In this document: positions 1-7,660 of the stretch, in pieces
Layout: every line of letters begins with the position of its first letter
Position numbering within the stretch: position 1 is the stretch's first letter
Source of the DNA: DASUNP01 sp963728545
GTDB taxonomy: Bacteria; Acidobacteriota; Blastocatellia; UBA7656
Assembly: GCA_963728545.1 (NCBI GenBank)
Contig: CAVSKO010000002.1
Location: forward strand, 3,968,001 to 4,032,000
DNA length: 64,000 bases
Direction of reading: 5' to 3'
Program-made: the position numbers and the translations under genes
Notes under the pieces: model-generated
Database searches by the model: none
The model's input: the letters and a program-made list of their open reading frames with translations, nothing else
What the model was told of the DNA's origin: nothing

Positions 1-444
1 TCACGCTGGTTATATTTTTCAGTTTCACTCCTCATAACATTCATTGCTTGCATAATCTGGCAAATCCGAATCTGGACTCCAGAGGGCATACAAACGAGCA
101 TAGATAAATCCGACACACCAGAAAAACAATCAGAGCAGATGCCGAAACAAACGCCCGCACCACAGATCTCACAATCGAGCAATCAGTCGAATAGCAATTC
201 TAATAAGAATCTTGGGAGGCAAACATCTCCAATTATTCGAATACCTCAGCCACCGAGTGAACCCAAACAGAATAACCAACAGCCCGAAATGCCTGTTGAA
301 AAGATTACGGTGGCTACTGAAGTAGTGCCTTCACGACGCGAAGACTTGCCGTTTGGCCTTCGTCTAACGATTCAATCAACGGTTACTATCTCTCCAGTTC
401 ACTTTCTTATTGAATGCACTGGCCCCATTGGCGATGCTAAGTAG
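1..444 (+). pseudogene. Membrane-anchored hypothetical protein, truncated at both ends
   Basis: The frame is open from base 1, so the true start lies outside the window. Near the left edge the translation has one hydrophobic segment (WLYFSVSLLITFIACIIWQI), then a low-complexity Ser/Asn/Gln/Pro-rich linker, then a short beta-rich stretch ending in IECTGPIGDAK. The stop codon is the TAG inside the inverted repeat of the IS66-family element, so the 3' end of the gene was replaced by the insertion. A single-pass membrane protein with an extracytoplasmic or cytoplasmic domain is likely; I do not recognise the family. The coding remnant right of the IS (4330-4671) could be the rest of it, but the reading cannot be joined. 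Confidence 0.55.
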
Positions 445-470
445 AACCGCAAAAGTTCTTTGACAACAGT

Positions 471-1441
471 ATGATCAAGTCATCTACCATCAATCTTAGA
501 TTGGAAGGAGCGATGACTTACATTGACCTCAACGGCAAAGAACGAATGATCCTGGAACAGATCATCTCGTCATCCTCTGATGCCCGCCAAGTTTTGCGGG
601 CCTACACTTTACTCTGGCTTGATGAGGGCTACTCAGTTGATGAGGTTGCCCAACAATTGCAGGTCTCCCGCCAGAGCATTTACAACTGGGCGAGCCGATT
701 CCAGCAGCGCTCCGATGTTGAACTGAGCAATCGCCTGGCTGATGCCGCACGCTCGGGCCGACCCTGCACAGCTAAGGGAATCATTGATTCGCTCATCGCC
801 CAGATCATTGACCTTGACCCGCGCCAACTCGGCTATCGTTCAACGGTATGGACCGCTCCACTGCTGGTCAGCTATCTCAGCCATCAGCACCGGATTGAGG
901 TTTCAACCGACAGCGTCGCCCGTGCCGTGGCACGCCTGCGCATCAAGTGGAAACGCCCTCGTCATCATCTGGCCATGCGCTCACCGACTTGGCGACAAGC
1001 CAAAGGGGGCTAAAACGTGGGCTTTTTGCCAAGTCGCGAACCGTTATCGTGATGCTGGATGAGACGATCGTTTGTGAAACGCCGCCGCTGTATAGTTGTT
1101 ACTGCCGAATCGGCAAACAAGCCAGCGTGCCGATCACGGGCAATCGCGGCAAACGCATTCTGCACGGGGCGATCAACATCAAGAGCGGTGATGTGGTGTT
1201 GTTGATCACCAAAGAATGGGATGAAGTGACGCACCAATTTTTTCTGGAGATGCTGCGTCGGCACTGGCGTGGCTGGCACATGGTGGTGTTTGAGGATCGC
1301 GGCTCTCCGCATACCGCTGAAGAGAGTCAGGAGGTGGCGAAGGAATTGGGGATCGAAATCCGCTTGTTGCCACGGGCCACGCCGGAATTGAATGCGATGG
1401 ATCATCTCTGGCGACACGTCAAGAGATGGGGATTGGGGTAA
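471..1441 (+). CDS. IS630-family transposase, two overlapping frames
   Basis: Two reading frames overlap (471-1013 and 947-1441, the second in the -1 frame). The first holds the helix-turn-helix region (QQLQVSRQSIYNWASRF) and the Arg-rich linker; the second holds the DDE core: VIVMLDETIVCE, VVFEDRGSPH and LNAMDHLWRH. A run AAAGGGGGC just before the first stop could support -1 translational frameshifting, which is known in IS630-type elements, or the gene may simply be broken. The C-terminus stops right after the third catalytic region (RHVKRWGLG), shorter than usual for the family, so activity is doubtful. Confidence 0.7.
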
Positions 1442-1476
1442 CTGTTCAGACTCTGATGCGGGGATGAGGCTTGGGC
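472..1476 (+). mobile_element. IS630-family element inserted in the IS66 leader
   Basis: The element lies between two TA dinucleotides (470-471 and 1477-1478), the target duplicated by IS630/Tc1-type elements. Terminal sequences are imperfectly inverted: CAAGTCATCTACCATCA on the left against CAAGCCTCATCCCCGCATCA read inward from the right. Removing it joins the IS66 inverted repeat directly to the short leader of the IS66 transposase. Confidence 0.7.
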
Positions 1477-1504
1477 TAGTTGACAACGGGTGTAAACTTC
1501 GTGC

Positions 1505-3022
1505 GTGATGCTCGACCTCCAACAGGCCACCCGCGAAGAACTGATCCATCTCAACTTGCAGTTGGTCGCTCAACTTCAACTCTTACAAGAGCGCGTCAAG
1601 CAATTGGAAGCAGAATTAGAGTCTTTGCGCGGCGGTGGCTCCAAAAGCAATCCTCCAAGCTTCGTTAAGGCAAACCGCCCTGTTCGTGGTAAGAAAAAGA
1701 AGCGCAAGAAACGTGCGCACGGCTTCGCACGCAAGCTTGATGCTGCTACTGCGCGTGTCGAGCACTCCCTTGAGCAATGCCCACAGTGTCAGGTATCGCT
1801 CAGGGGGCGACGAGTGATCAAGTCTCGCCAGGTTATTGAGCTTCCACCAGTTCAAGCCCAGGTCGTAGAGCACATCCTTATAGAGCGTGGTTGCCCGAAC
1901 TGCCACAAGCGGTGGGCACCACCGATGGATTTATCAACAGTAGCTGTAGGCTCTCAGCGTTTCGGTATCAGTGTGCAAGCTGAGGTGACGCTACTGCGTG
2001 AGCAATGCAGGCTTCCTTTTAGAGTTATACAAGACTATCTCCGCCACAGATTCGGCCTCAGAATAAGTGTCGGCAAGTTGGTAGCTTTAGTTGAGGGGGT
2101 GGCCCGAAGTGGCAAAGCGATAGTGGAAGGTTTCAAGCAGCAGATTCGGGGTTCTCCCGTAGTAAATGGGGATGAAACGAGTTGGCGAGAAGATGGGCTA
2201 AACGGGTATGTGTGGAGTTTCTCGACCGACAAGATTAGGTACTACATTTACCGCAAGAGTCGTTCGGCAACAGTAGTGAAAGAAGTCTTGGGCGAGGAGT
2301 TCGATGGTGTTTTAGTGAGTGATTTCTATGGCGGGTACAACGCGCATTTGGGGCTACATCAGCGATGCTGGATACACCTGCTGAGAGATATACACGAACT
2401 GAAGGAAAAGCATGCCGATGACAGGAAGTTGAAGAAGTGGGCACAAGCAGTCAAAGCAATCTATGAGGGAGCAAAGCAGTATAAGGGGCCAAGCGCGAGG
2501 CTCGATGCGGTAGAGCAGAAACAGCAGCGAGTAAAGCGGCAGCGAGAGTATGAGCAAGAGTTGATGAGAGTGTGCCGACCGCACCTAAAGAAGAAGAGAC
2601 TACAGAGCAGGCTTTGCGAAAGAATAGAGCGGTTCCTACCAGAATTGTTTATGTTTGTGGCAGACGCAAGAGTGCCCTCAGACAATAATGCAGCAGAGCG
2701 GAGTGTGAGACATCTAGTGGTGAGTCGCAAGATCAGCGGAGGGACGAGGTCGGAGAAAGGAAGTGAGAACCAAGAGTATACTGGCATCACTGTTCGGCAC
2801 ATGGAGACTGCGACAGGTCAATTTCTATCAATCCTGTCTGGATTTACTTACAGCAAACAATCCGACACTCTGAACAGTTACGGATTGGGGAATCGGCCAA
2901 CGCAAACAATAGATCAGTCAGCCGACGCCGCGTGTCAATATGTTCTTGAAACTCACCGCCCCCCGTGTATTGCATACAAGAGGAGGTTGCCAAGAAAAGT
3001 CAGATCAAATAAAAACTCCTGA
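1505..3022 (+). CDS. IS66-family transposase (TnpC), 3' end displaced by IS4
   Basis: The N-terminus has a leucine-zipper-like helix (about residues 4-45), then a Lys/Arg-rich segment, a zinc-binding region with CPQC and CPNC pairs (about 92-135), and the DDE core: VVNGDETSWRE, VLVSDFYGGYN and NNAAERSVR. As read, the last ~26 residues come from the inserted IS4 element. Without the IS4 and one copy of its 10-bp target duplication, the frame runs on through 4246-4310 and ends in VFSENFWLAK. The original protein would therefore have been of almost the same length (about 503 aa). Probably inactive now. Confidence 0.85.
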   Translation: MMLDLQQATREELIHLNLQLVAQLQLLQERVKQLEAELESLRGGGSKSNPPSFVKANRPVRGKKKKRKKRAHGFARKLDAATARVEHSLEQCPQCQVSLRGRRVIKSRQVIELPPVQAQVVEHILIERGCPNCHKRWAPPMDLSTVAVGSQRFGISVQAEVTLLREQCRLPFRVIQDYLRHRFGLRISVGKLVALVEGVARSGKAIVEGFKQQIRGSPVVNGDETSWREDGLNGYVWSFSTDKIRYYIYRKSRSATVVKEVLGEEFDGVLVSDFYGGYNAHLGLHQRCWIHLLRDIHELKEKHADDRKLKKWAQAVKAIYEGAKQYKGPSARLDAVEQKQQRVKRQREYEQELMRVCRPHLKKKRLQSRLCERIERFLPELFMFVADARVPSDNNAAERSVRHLVVSRKISGGTRSEKGSENQEYTGITVRHMETATGQFLSILSGFTYSKQSDTLNSYGLGNRPTQTIDQSADAACQYVLETHRPPCIAYKRRLPRKVRSNKNS

Positions 3023-4235
3023 GAGCTTGACTGTCTAAATCTAGTCTCTCAGGAGCGACTTTTATGTCTTGGATTGATTTATACTTCCTCGTTCGCCAAA
3101 TGACAACTTCTTGGAGAATCGGTGGCCGTACCTGTTTTGCCGCTCTCGTCTCTGCCTTCCTTTATCACGAACGTTTCCACACTTCAAACGCCGTTGATCA
3201 CTTGGCTCGCACTCGCCGCTTCAAATATCGCAAAGCTTACCGCAAGATTGAGAAATTCCTTCATCGCAAAACACAGAACTTGGATGAGGTCTGGCAATGG
3301 CTTTGGGACCATTACACATCTCAACTCAAGGACTGCTTCGTGCTCATTGATTGGACGATGTGGCGTGACGGGCGGCAAGTCTTGATGGCCGCTCTTATGC
3401 ACTCGGGCCGATGCTTACCCTTCCTGGCTGTAGCTTACCAGGTACGCAAGCTGCTTCGGTCACAAAACCAGGCCGAGCACGCTTTCTTCTTATTGCTGGC
3501 TCTGGTGCGCCGCTCAAATCAACAGATAACCTGTATAAATGACCGTGGTTTCGCTCGCATCAGCCTCGTAAAACAATTGCGCCAGCACGGACTGAGATTC
3601 ATAACCAGGGTTTGTCACAACACCTATTTTTCAAGCTCCAAGTATCAAGGATTACTGCGTGATTATCAGATCAAAGAAGGAGGATTAGACGACCTGGGAG
3701 AAGGAGAGTTGGGTAAAGATAAGAAGAATCAAGCGCGGTTGCGGCTGATAGTTTATCGCGGTCGTGGGCACAAGGCACCCTGGTTCATAGCAACAGATCG
3801 GTTGGACCTGACAGCGCGAGAGGTGGCAAGTCTATATGCGAGGAGGATGGGAATCGAGAGCGGGTTCCGAGACACGAAGGGGAGTAGGTATGGATGGGGG
3901 TTGAAGCAGATCGGGTTAAGAAGTGATGTGAAGTTGACCGTATTGTGGTGTGCGGCGATGGTGGCCTATGCATTAAGGATGGGGGCAGGAGCGAGCGTGT
4001 TGAAGAAAGATCGCGAAGCGCAATTCAACTGGACGAAGAAAGGACCGCGACGGAGTTTGCTGTCAGTAGGGAGAAATGCAATCAGTAGCGGGCTGATAAA
4101 AGGAGAAGAGATAGTAAAACAACTGCCGAAGTTGGCGTTACGTTTATGTGATGTAAAGTTAGTGGAGGTAGAAAAGCCAGTTAAAAGCCGCGCCCAGGCC
4201 GCCGGAGCCAAATCAGGATGACGGGGGGCGGTGAG
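2952..4235 (+). mobile_element. IS4-family element inside the IS66 transposase
   Basis: Terminal inverted repeats CTCACCGCCCCCCGT (from 2952) and ACGGGGGGCGGTGAG (to 4235) are exact. A 10-bp target duplication GTTCTTGAAA is seen at 2942-2951 and 4236-4245, in the range typical for IS4. Excision in silico restores the IS66 reading frame, which proves the insertion order: IS66 first, IS4 later. Confidence 0.92.
3064..4221 (+). CDS. IS4-family transposase
   Basis: 385 aa, filling the IS4 element, with the stop codon touching the right inverted repeat. DDE-type landmarks: CFVLIDWTMWRDG (first Asp), TCINDRGFAR (second Asp region) and the YREK-like region YARRMGIESGFRDTKGSRYGWGL with the catalytic Glu. 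The protein cuts and joins the element ends in the cytoplasm. Length is normal and no frameshift is seen, so this copy may be functional. Confidence 0.85.
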   Translation: MSWIDLYFLVRQMTTSWRIGGRTCFAALVSAFLYHERFHTSNAVDHLARTRRFKYRKAYRKIEKFLHRKTQNLDEVWQWLWDHYTSQLKDCFVLIDWTMWRDGRQVLMAALMHSGRCLPFLAVAYQVRKLLRSQNQAEHAFFLLLALVRRSNQQITCINDRGFARISLVKQLRQHGLRFITRVCHNTYFSSSKYQGLLRDYQIKEGGLDDLGEGELGKDKKNQARLRLIVYRGRGHKAPWFIATDRLDLTAREVASLYARRMGIESGFRDTKGSRYGWGLKQIGLRSDVKLTVLWCAAMVAYALRMGAGASVLKKDREAQFNWTKKGPRRSLLSVGRNAISSGLIKGEEIVKQLPKLALRLCDVKLVEVEKPVKSRAQAAGAKSG

Positions 4236-4329
4236 GTTCTTGAAATGAGTCCACGCGAGCGGCTGCGGAAAGCCGGAGTTTTCTCAGAGAACTTCTGGCT
4301 CGCCAAATGAGTTAGTTGTCAAAGAACTT

Positions 4330-4671
4330 TTGCGGACCTACTTAGTGGAACGCAAGACCGGGTATTATAGCGCGAATACTGCGGAATTTACCGTTGCGCG
4401 GCCTTCCATAAAGGAAGTCAAAGGAATTGTTCAAGAAGAAAACAGCGCTCAGGTAGAAGTCTTGATTTCTATGACTCCGACGCAAATATATAACCGCCTA
4501 GCAAAGTGCGCCACTGAGCTTTTTCAGCAGGAGGGATTGGCACAAGGTGATTGCAACGATTGTACTGCGGAAAATATATTGAAGATAAGGGACAAGTTCA
4601 GTCCTATAGAAAGGAAGTACCAATTTGCGAAATATGATGATGGCTGGCGCGTGATGAAATCTAGGTTTTAG
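4330..4671 (+). pseudogene. C-terminal remnant of an unknown protein right of IS66
   Basis: The frame is open from the IS66 inverted repeat onwards; the TTG at 4330 lies inside that repeat, so the native start is lost. The translation (TYLVERKTGYYSANTAEF... ending GWRVMKSRF) is a soluble alpha/beta-looking domain with two CxxC-like cysteines (GDCNDCTAE). I do not recognise it. It may be the C-terminal part of the gene at 1-444 or of a neighbouring gene. Confidence 0.4.
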
Positions 4672-4893
4672 CTTGGCGGCGGACCTGTTGCACTAGCCGC
4701 GATTCATGATGGCGCAAAAAATGAGAAGGCAGAGTGGACTTAGGGGACTTGGGGGATATTGCCATCCACGCTGAATGCCCCGTTGAGTAGGGAAAGACAA
4801 GTATTGGATAGCGTATGTGTTTGAAGGTAGCAGAGTATTTTTGTCTGCTTCCTATGTCCCCAACGTCCCCCAAGTCTACCTGCAATAGAATTC
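4672..4893. repeat. Intergenic region with an inverted repeat
   Basis: No gene seen. Two inverted copies of a G-rich motif (GACTTGGGGGATATTG near 4745 and, inverted, CAACGTCCCCCAAGTC near 4862) bracket about 100 bp. The repeat lies just past the 3' end of the primase/ATPase operon and could serve as a terminator or as a binding or boundary site of the adjacent integrative element. Confidence 0.4.
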
Positions 4894-6295
4894 TTACTCT
4901 GAAGTAGCCTCATCTTCCTCTTTGGCACTTATGCCATACTTCTCATACAGCCTGGCAAGCTTTGGCTCTTCTGAGAGGGGAACAACAAAGTTACCACGGC
5001 TCTTCTGGGTTTTCAGCGATAGCTTCTTTCGTATGACATTGCCTATCCACCTTGGGGTAATCTTGCGCTCGAAATCATCTCCGTGCCGGTCGACAAACCA
5101 GCTTGTGATGTCTTTAACGGAAAGTGTCTGTTCACCTCGTTCAATCATATCCCTTACGATTTGCAGAACCTGCGCCTCCATATCGAGGCCCCGGTCAGCA
5201 ACAAGCTCTTTGTGATACTTGCGGGCAAGCTCTTTTATCTCCTCTTGAGCCTTTACGTCATCAATGATGCTCAGTAAGGTAGGTATTGACCAATCGCCAA
5301 AGGCGCGCGTAACGGGCCTTTACGTCATCAATGATGCTCAGTAAGGGCACGAATACCTGATTCAGTCGCGGTTCAATGCTTCGATCTACCAGCGACTCAA
5401 GCGCTATCCGCTTGTGGAAATTCCTAAGGCGAAACAGCAACAGCTTGTTTCTGATTTCAAGAGCTTCTTGTTTGTGGCTAGCAGGAAGGTTAATAGGTAC
5501 ATCATCCCGCAACCGTTGCTGGCCCATATACTCGGTCAGACAGCGGCTCTCAAGCGCCCTGTCTTCAAAGAACCCTCGCGTGGCAACAATCTTTGGCCCA
5601 AAGACAGTGTAAGCGGTTGGGTTGAACTCACGCTTTGGCGTTACTTCGCTTCTAAGCACCGGAAACCCTCTAGCGTTACCATTATTGAGGATTTTGACGA
5701 TTTCTGCTCGTTCGTCACTAAGCCTGAAATCCCCCTCGTCAATAATAAGCGTTCCACGAAAGGTTTCTATAATACGAAACAGGGGCGATACAGTAGAGGC
5801 ACCCGACGCAAAAATTGGCTTATAGCAAAGCGAGCCAACGGTAAGCAAGAATCGGGTTTTACCGCTTCCCGGATCGCCGCGCAGCCTTAAGTACGGCAAC
5901 TCATTGAAGCTGTCGTATACCCAGGAAAAAAGCACATAGTAGCTTGCGGTCTTTTCAAACAGAGAGCTCACATCCACATATCTGTGAATGAAGCCTTGAA
6001 TCTCTGCTACTAATTCTTGCTCTGAGCCGTACTCTGCCGGCTCGGACGGGAAAAGCACCACCTCATTCTTGAGAAGGTTATTCTCAGGTGAGTAAGGAAC
6101 AAAGTGCTTGTCAGAGGCAGCATCAAGCCTTTCTTGAATACTCCAAGTATCATTTTGCCAGAGCACAAACGCAGTCTGCTTGCGCGCAGGGTCAAAGACC
6201 ATCTCGGCTAATGCCTCGTTTGGCAGGACAACTGAAACAACAGGCGTTTTATGCTGCTTTACCGTTTGAGCGATTTTTTTGATCTCGTTCTGCAT
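4894..6295 (-). pseudogene. P-loop ATPase (helicase-like) gene split by a 67-bp duplication
   Basis: The upstream frame (6295 to 5261, 344 aa) holds a P-loop NTPase: Walker A GDPGSGKT and Walker B TLIIDEGDF, followed by an arginine-rich sensor region, as in replication or packaging ATPases of phages and plasmids. It ends abnormally in RLVNTYLTEHH. Ignoring one copy of a 31-bp direct repeat (5249-5279 and 5316-5346), the frame continues from LLSIIDDVKA through QEEIKELARKYHKELVADRG into the separate frame at 5181-4894, a small winged-helix-like C-terminal domain. The intact product would be about 445 aa. It overlaps the primase gene by 47 nt and likely works with it at a replication origin. As it stands, two pieces could still be made. 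Confidence 0.7.
5249..5346. repeat. 31-bp direct repeat with 36-bp spacer
   Basis: The sequence beginning GCCTTTACGTCATCAATG is present twice, at 5249-5279 and 5316-5346, 67 bp apart. Because 67 is not a multiple of three, the insertion shifts the ATPase frame. The spacer (5280-5315) has no counterpart elsewhere in the gene, so this is a duplication with added filler DNA, not a simple tandem copy. Confidence 0.85.
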
Positions 6296-7247
6296 TGTGA
6301 GAAGTTGAATTGCTAAGCACTTCTAAAGCCTGGGCAAAGCTCAATCCCTCCATCGCGCGCACAAAGGCAATCACGTCCCCATGTGCTTTGCAGCCAAAAC
6401 AATAGTAGGTGTTGCTTTGCAGGTAGACAGTAAATGAGGGAGTGCGATCCTCGTGGAATGGACAACGACCAACAAGGTTCTTTCCAGAAGGGCGAAGCTG
6501 TATGTACTCGGCGATGACTCTTTCGATTCGGACTTCGGTTTTGATGCGCTGCAGCCTCTGGGTGCGAAGTGAGTCCATGCTTTGCATCTCAGGCTTATTT
6601 GCAGGCTGTTTTCTGGCAGAGGAGGATTCAGCAGGCTTTGCATTACGCAGTAATTTCAAGAAGTCATCACGAGTACGCTTGAGTCGCACGAAAAAGTCAG
6701 TCACATCGCCGCCTTCTCCAACCTCCTGTGGCCACTGAACGACTTTGGCATGCGCGATCATAAGAGCGACAACTTGAGCGCCGTTTCTGCCTGCCTGATC
6801 GTTGTCAAAGCAGGTGTATACGTTCTCAATCTGCCTTATCTGGTCGGCCCACTCCGGGCGAAACGCGGCAGCGCCTCCAGTTGAAGTCACTGCAGCAAAG
6901 CCCTGAGCCTGAAGCACCAGCCGGTCAAACTCTCCCTCGCAGATTATGATCTCTTGCGGTCGCTTGAGCACCTCATCCCAACCGTATAGCTCAACGGTTG
7001 AGCCAGGAGAGGAGAGCATCTTGGGCGCAGGGCGTGGATCGTCTGGGTCTTTGGCAAGCCTGAAAAAGACCACCTCGCCTTGCCTGTTGTATATTGGGAT
7101 GGTAATGCGCCAGCCGTTCCATCCTATGATGTTAGAGTTAATGATCTCATCAGATATGCCGCGACCATTCAGGTATTGGCGAATGCGGTTAGGCAGGGCC
7201 TCGTGATATTGGATTGCTACGTCAAGAAGGTTAGTTTGCCGTGTCAT
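6249..7247 (-). CDS. DNA primase-like protein with TOPRIM before CHC2 zinc finger
   Basis: 332 aa. The N-terminal half has a DnaG-like RNA-polymerase-domain segment (GWNGWRITIPIYNRQGE) and a TOPRIM domain with IIICEGEFDRL and VYTCFDNDQAGRNG (about residues 98-160). The C-terminal part (about 265-315) is a complete CHC2 zinc finger: GRCPFHEDRTPSF then YYCFGCKAHGDVIAF. In DnaG the CHC2 finger is N-terminal, so the order here is permuted. The protein probably primes replication of the mobile element together with the ATPase gene that follows and overlaps it. No frameshift is seen. A fusion of two ancestral genes (toprim and zinc-finger primase) in reversed order is the likely origin. Confidence 0.8.
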   Translation of the reverse strand: MTRQTNLLDVAIQYHEALPNRIRQYLNGRGISDEIINSNIIGWNGWRITIPIYNRQGEVVFFRLAKDPDDPRPAPKMLSSPGSTVELYGWDEVLKRPQEIIICEGEFDRLVLQAQGFAAVTSTGGAAAFRPEWADQIRQIENVYTCFDNDQAGRNGAQVVALMIAHAKVVQWPQEVGEGGDVTDFFVRLKRTRDDFLKLLRNAKPAESSSARKQPANKPEMQSMDSLRTQRLQRIKTEVRIERVIAEYIQLRPSGKNLVGRCPFHEDRTPSFTVYLQSNTYYCFGCKAHGDVIAFVRAMEGLSFAQALEVLSNSTSHNAERDQKNRSNGKAA

Positions 7248-7361
7248 GTCTTCCTGAGTCTAATGTTCACTCAAATGATGAAAAGGAGGGGAAAGGTGCC
7301 ACTTCTGGCAACTTCTCCACCCTTGTTGAAACAATGATAGGAGCTTAGGATTGGCTGAACA

Positions 7362-7571
7362 ATGATAATCAGCCAAGAGAGAATCGAAGAGTTTAAGCAA
7401 ATATACCTTGAGGAGTTTGGAGAAGAAATATCCGAAGAGCGAGCATACGAGCTAGCTTTACAGCTTCTTCAACTTTTCCAGGTAATTTACCGGCCGCTTC
7501 CAAAAGGGCATCGTTGCCCTGCTTGCCAGCCTCCTGAAAAAACCGACGATTTTGACAAACGTGGCGCTTAA
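7362..7571 (+). CDS. Small acidic protein next to the recombinase
   Basis: 69 aa. The first 45 residues form an acidic helical segment (IEEFKQIYLEEFGEEISEER) followed by YRPLPKGHRCPACQPPEK with one CxxC. Small proteins of this appearance often lie beside large serine recombinases in bacterial mobile elements; this is from memory of such loci, not from a search. It is divergent from the primase operon and co-directional with the recombinase. It may be a directionality factor or a regulator; no function is established. Confidence 0.55.
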   Translation: MIISQERIEEFKQIYLEEFGEEISEERAYELALQLLQLFQVIYRPLPKGHRCPACQPPEKTDDFDKRGA

Positions 7572-7660
7572 GCCAATCATGTGTATGCCCGCCTTACGAA
7601 GGCTTGATTCCTCCGACTAGTGCTGCTGCCACCTAACAGGGCACAAGCTTCCCTTCAAGT

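Larger units (their letters stand above)
447..4335 (+). mobile_element. IS66-family element carrying two nested insertions
   Basis: Perfect 21-bp inverted repeats lie at 447-467 and 4315-4335 (starting CCGCAAAAGTTCTTTGAC), with partial similarity continuing outward over a CTAAGTAG/CTACTTAG pair. Inside is a single transposase of the TnpC type without tnpA/tnpB, as in the ISBst12-like subgroup of IS66. An IS630-family element sits in its left leader and an IS4-family element in the 3' end of the transposase gene. No 8-bp target duplication, usual for IS66, can be read at the outer ends, so flanking DNA may have been deleted or rearranged after insertion. Confidence 0.8.

Noticed and set aside
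947..1441. Independent gene for the second IS630 frame
   Set aside because: Contains only the catalytic half of an IS630 transposase and overlaps the first half in the -1 frame; treated as one transposase.
436..4343. 8-bp target duplication of the IS66 element (CTAAGTAG / CTACTTAG)
   Set aside because: These are inverted, not direct, copies, so they extend the terminal repeat instead of being a duplication.
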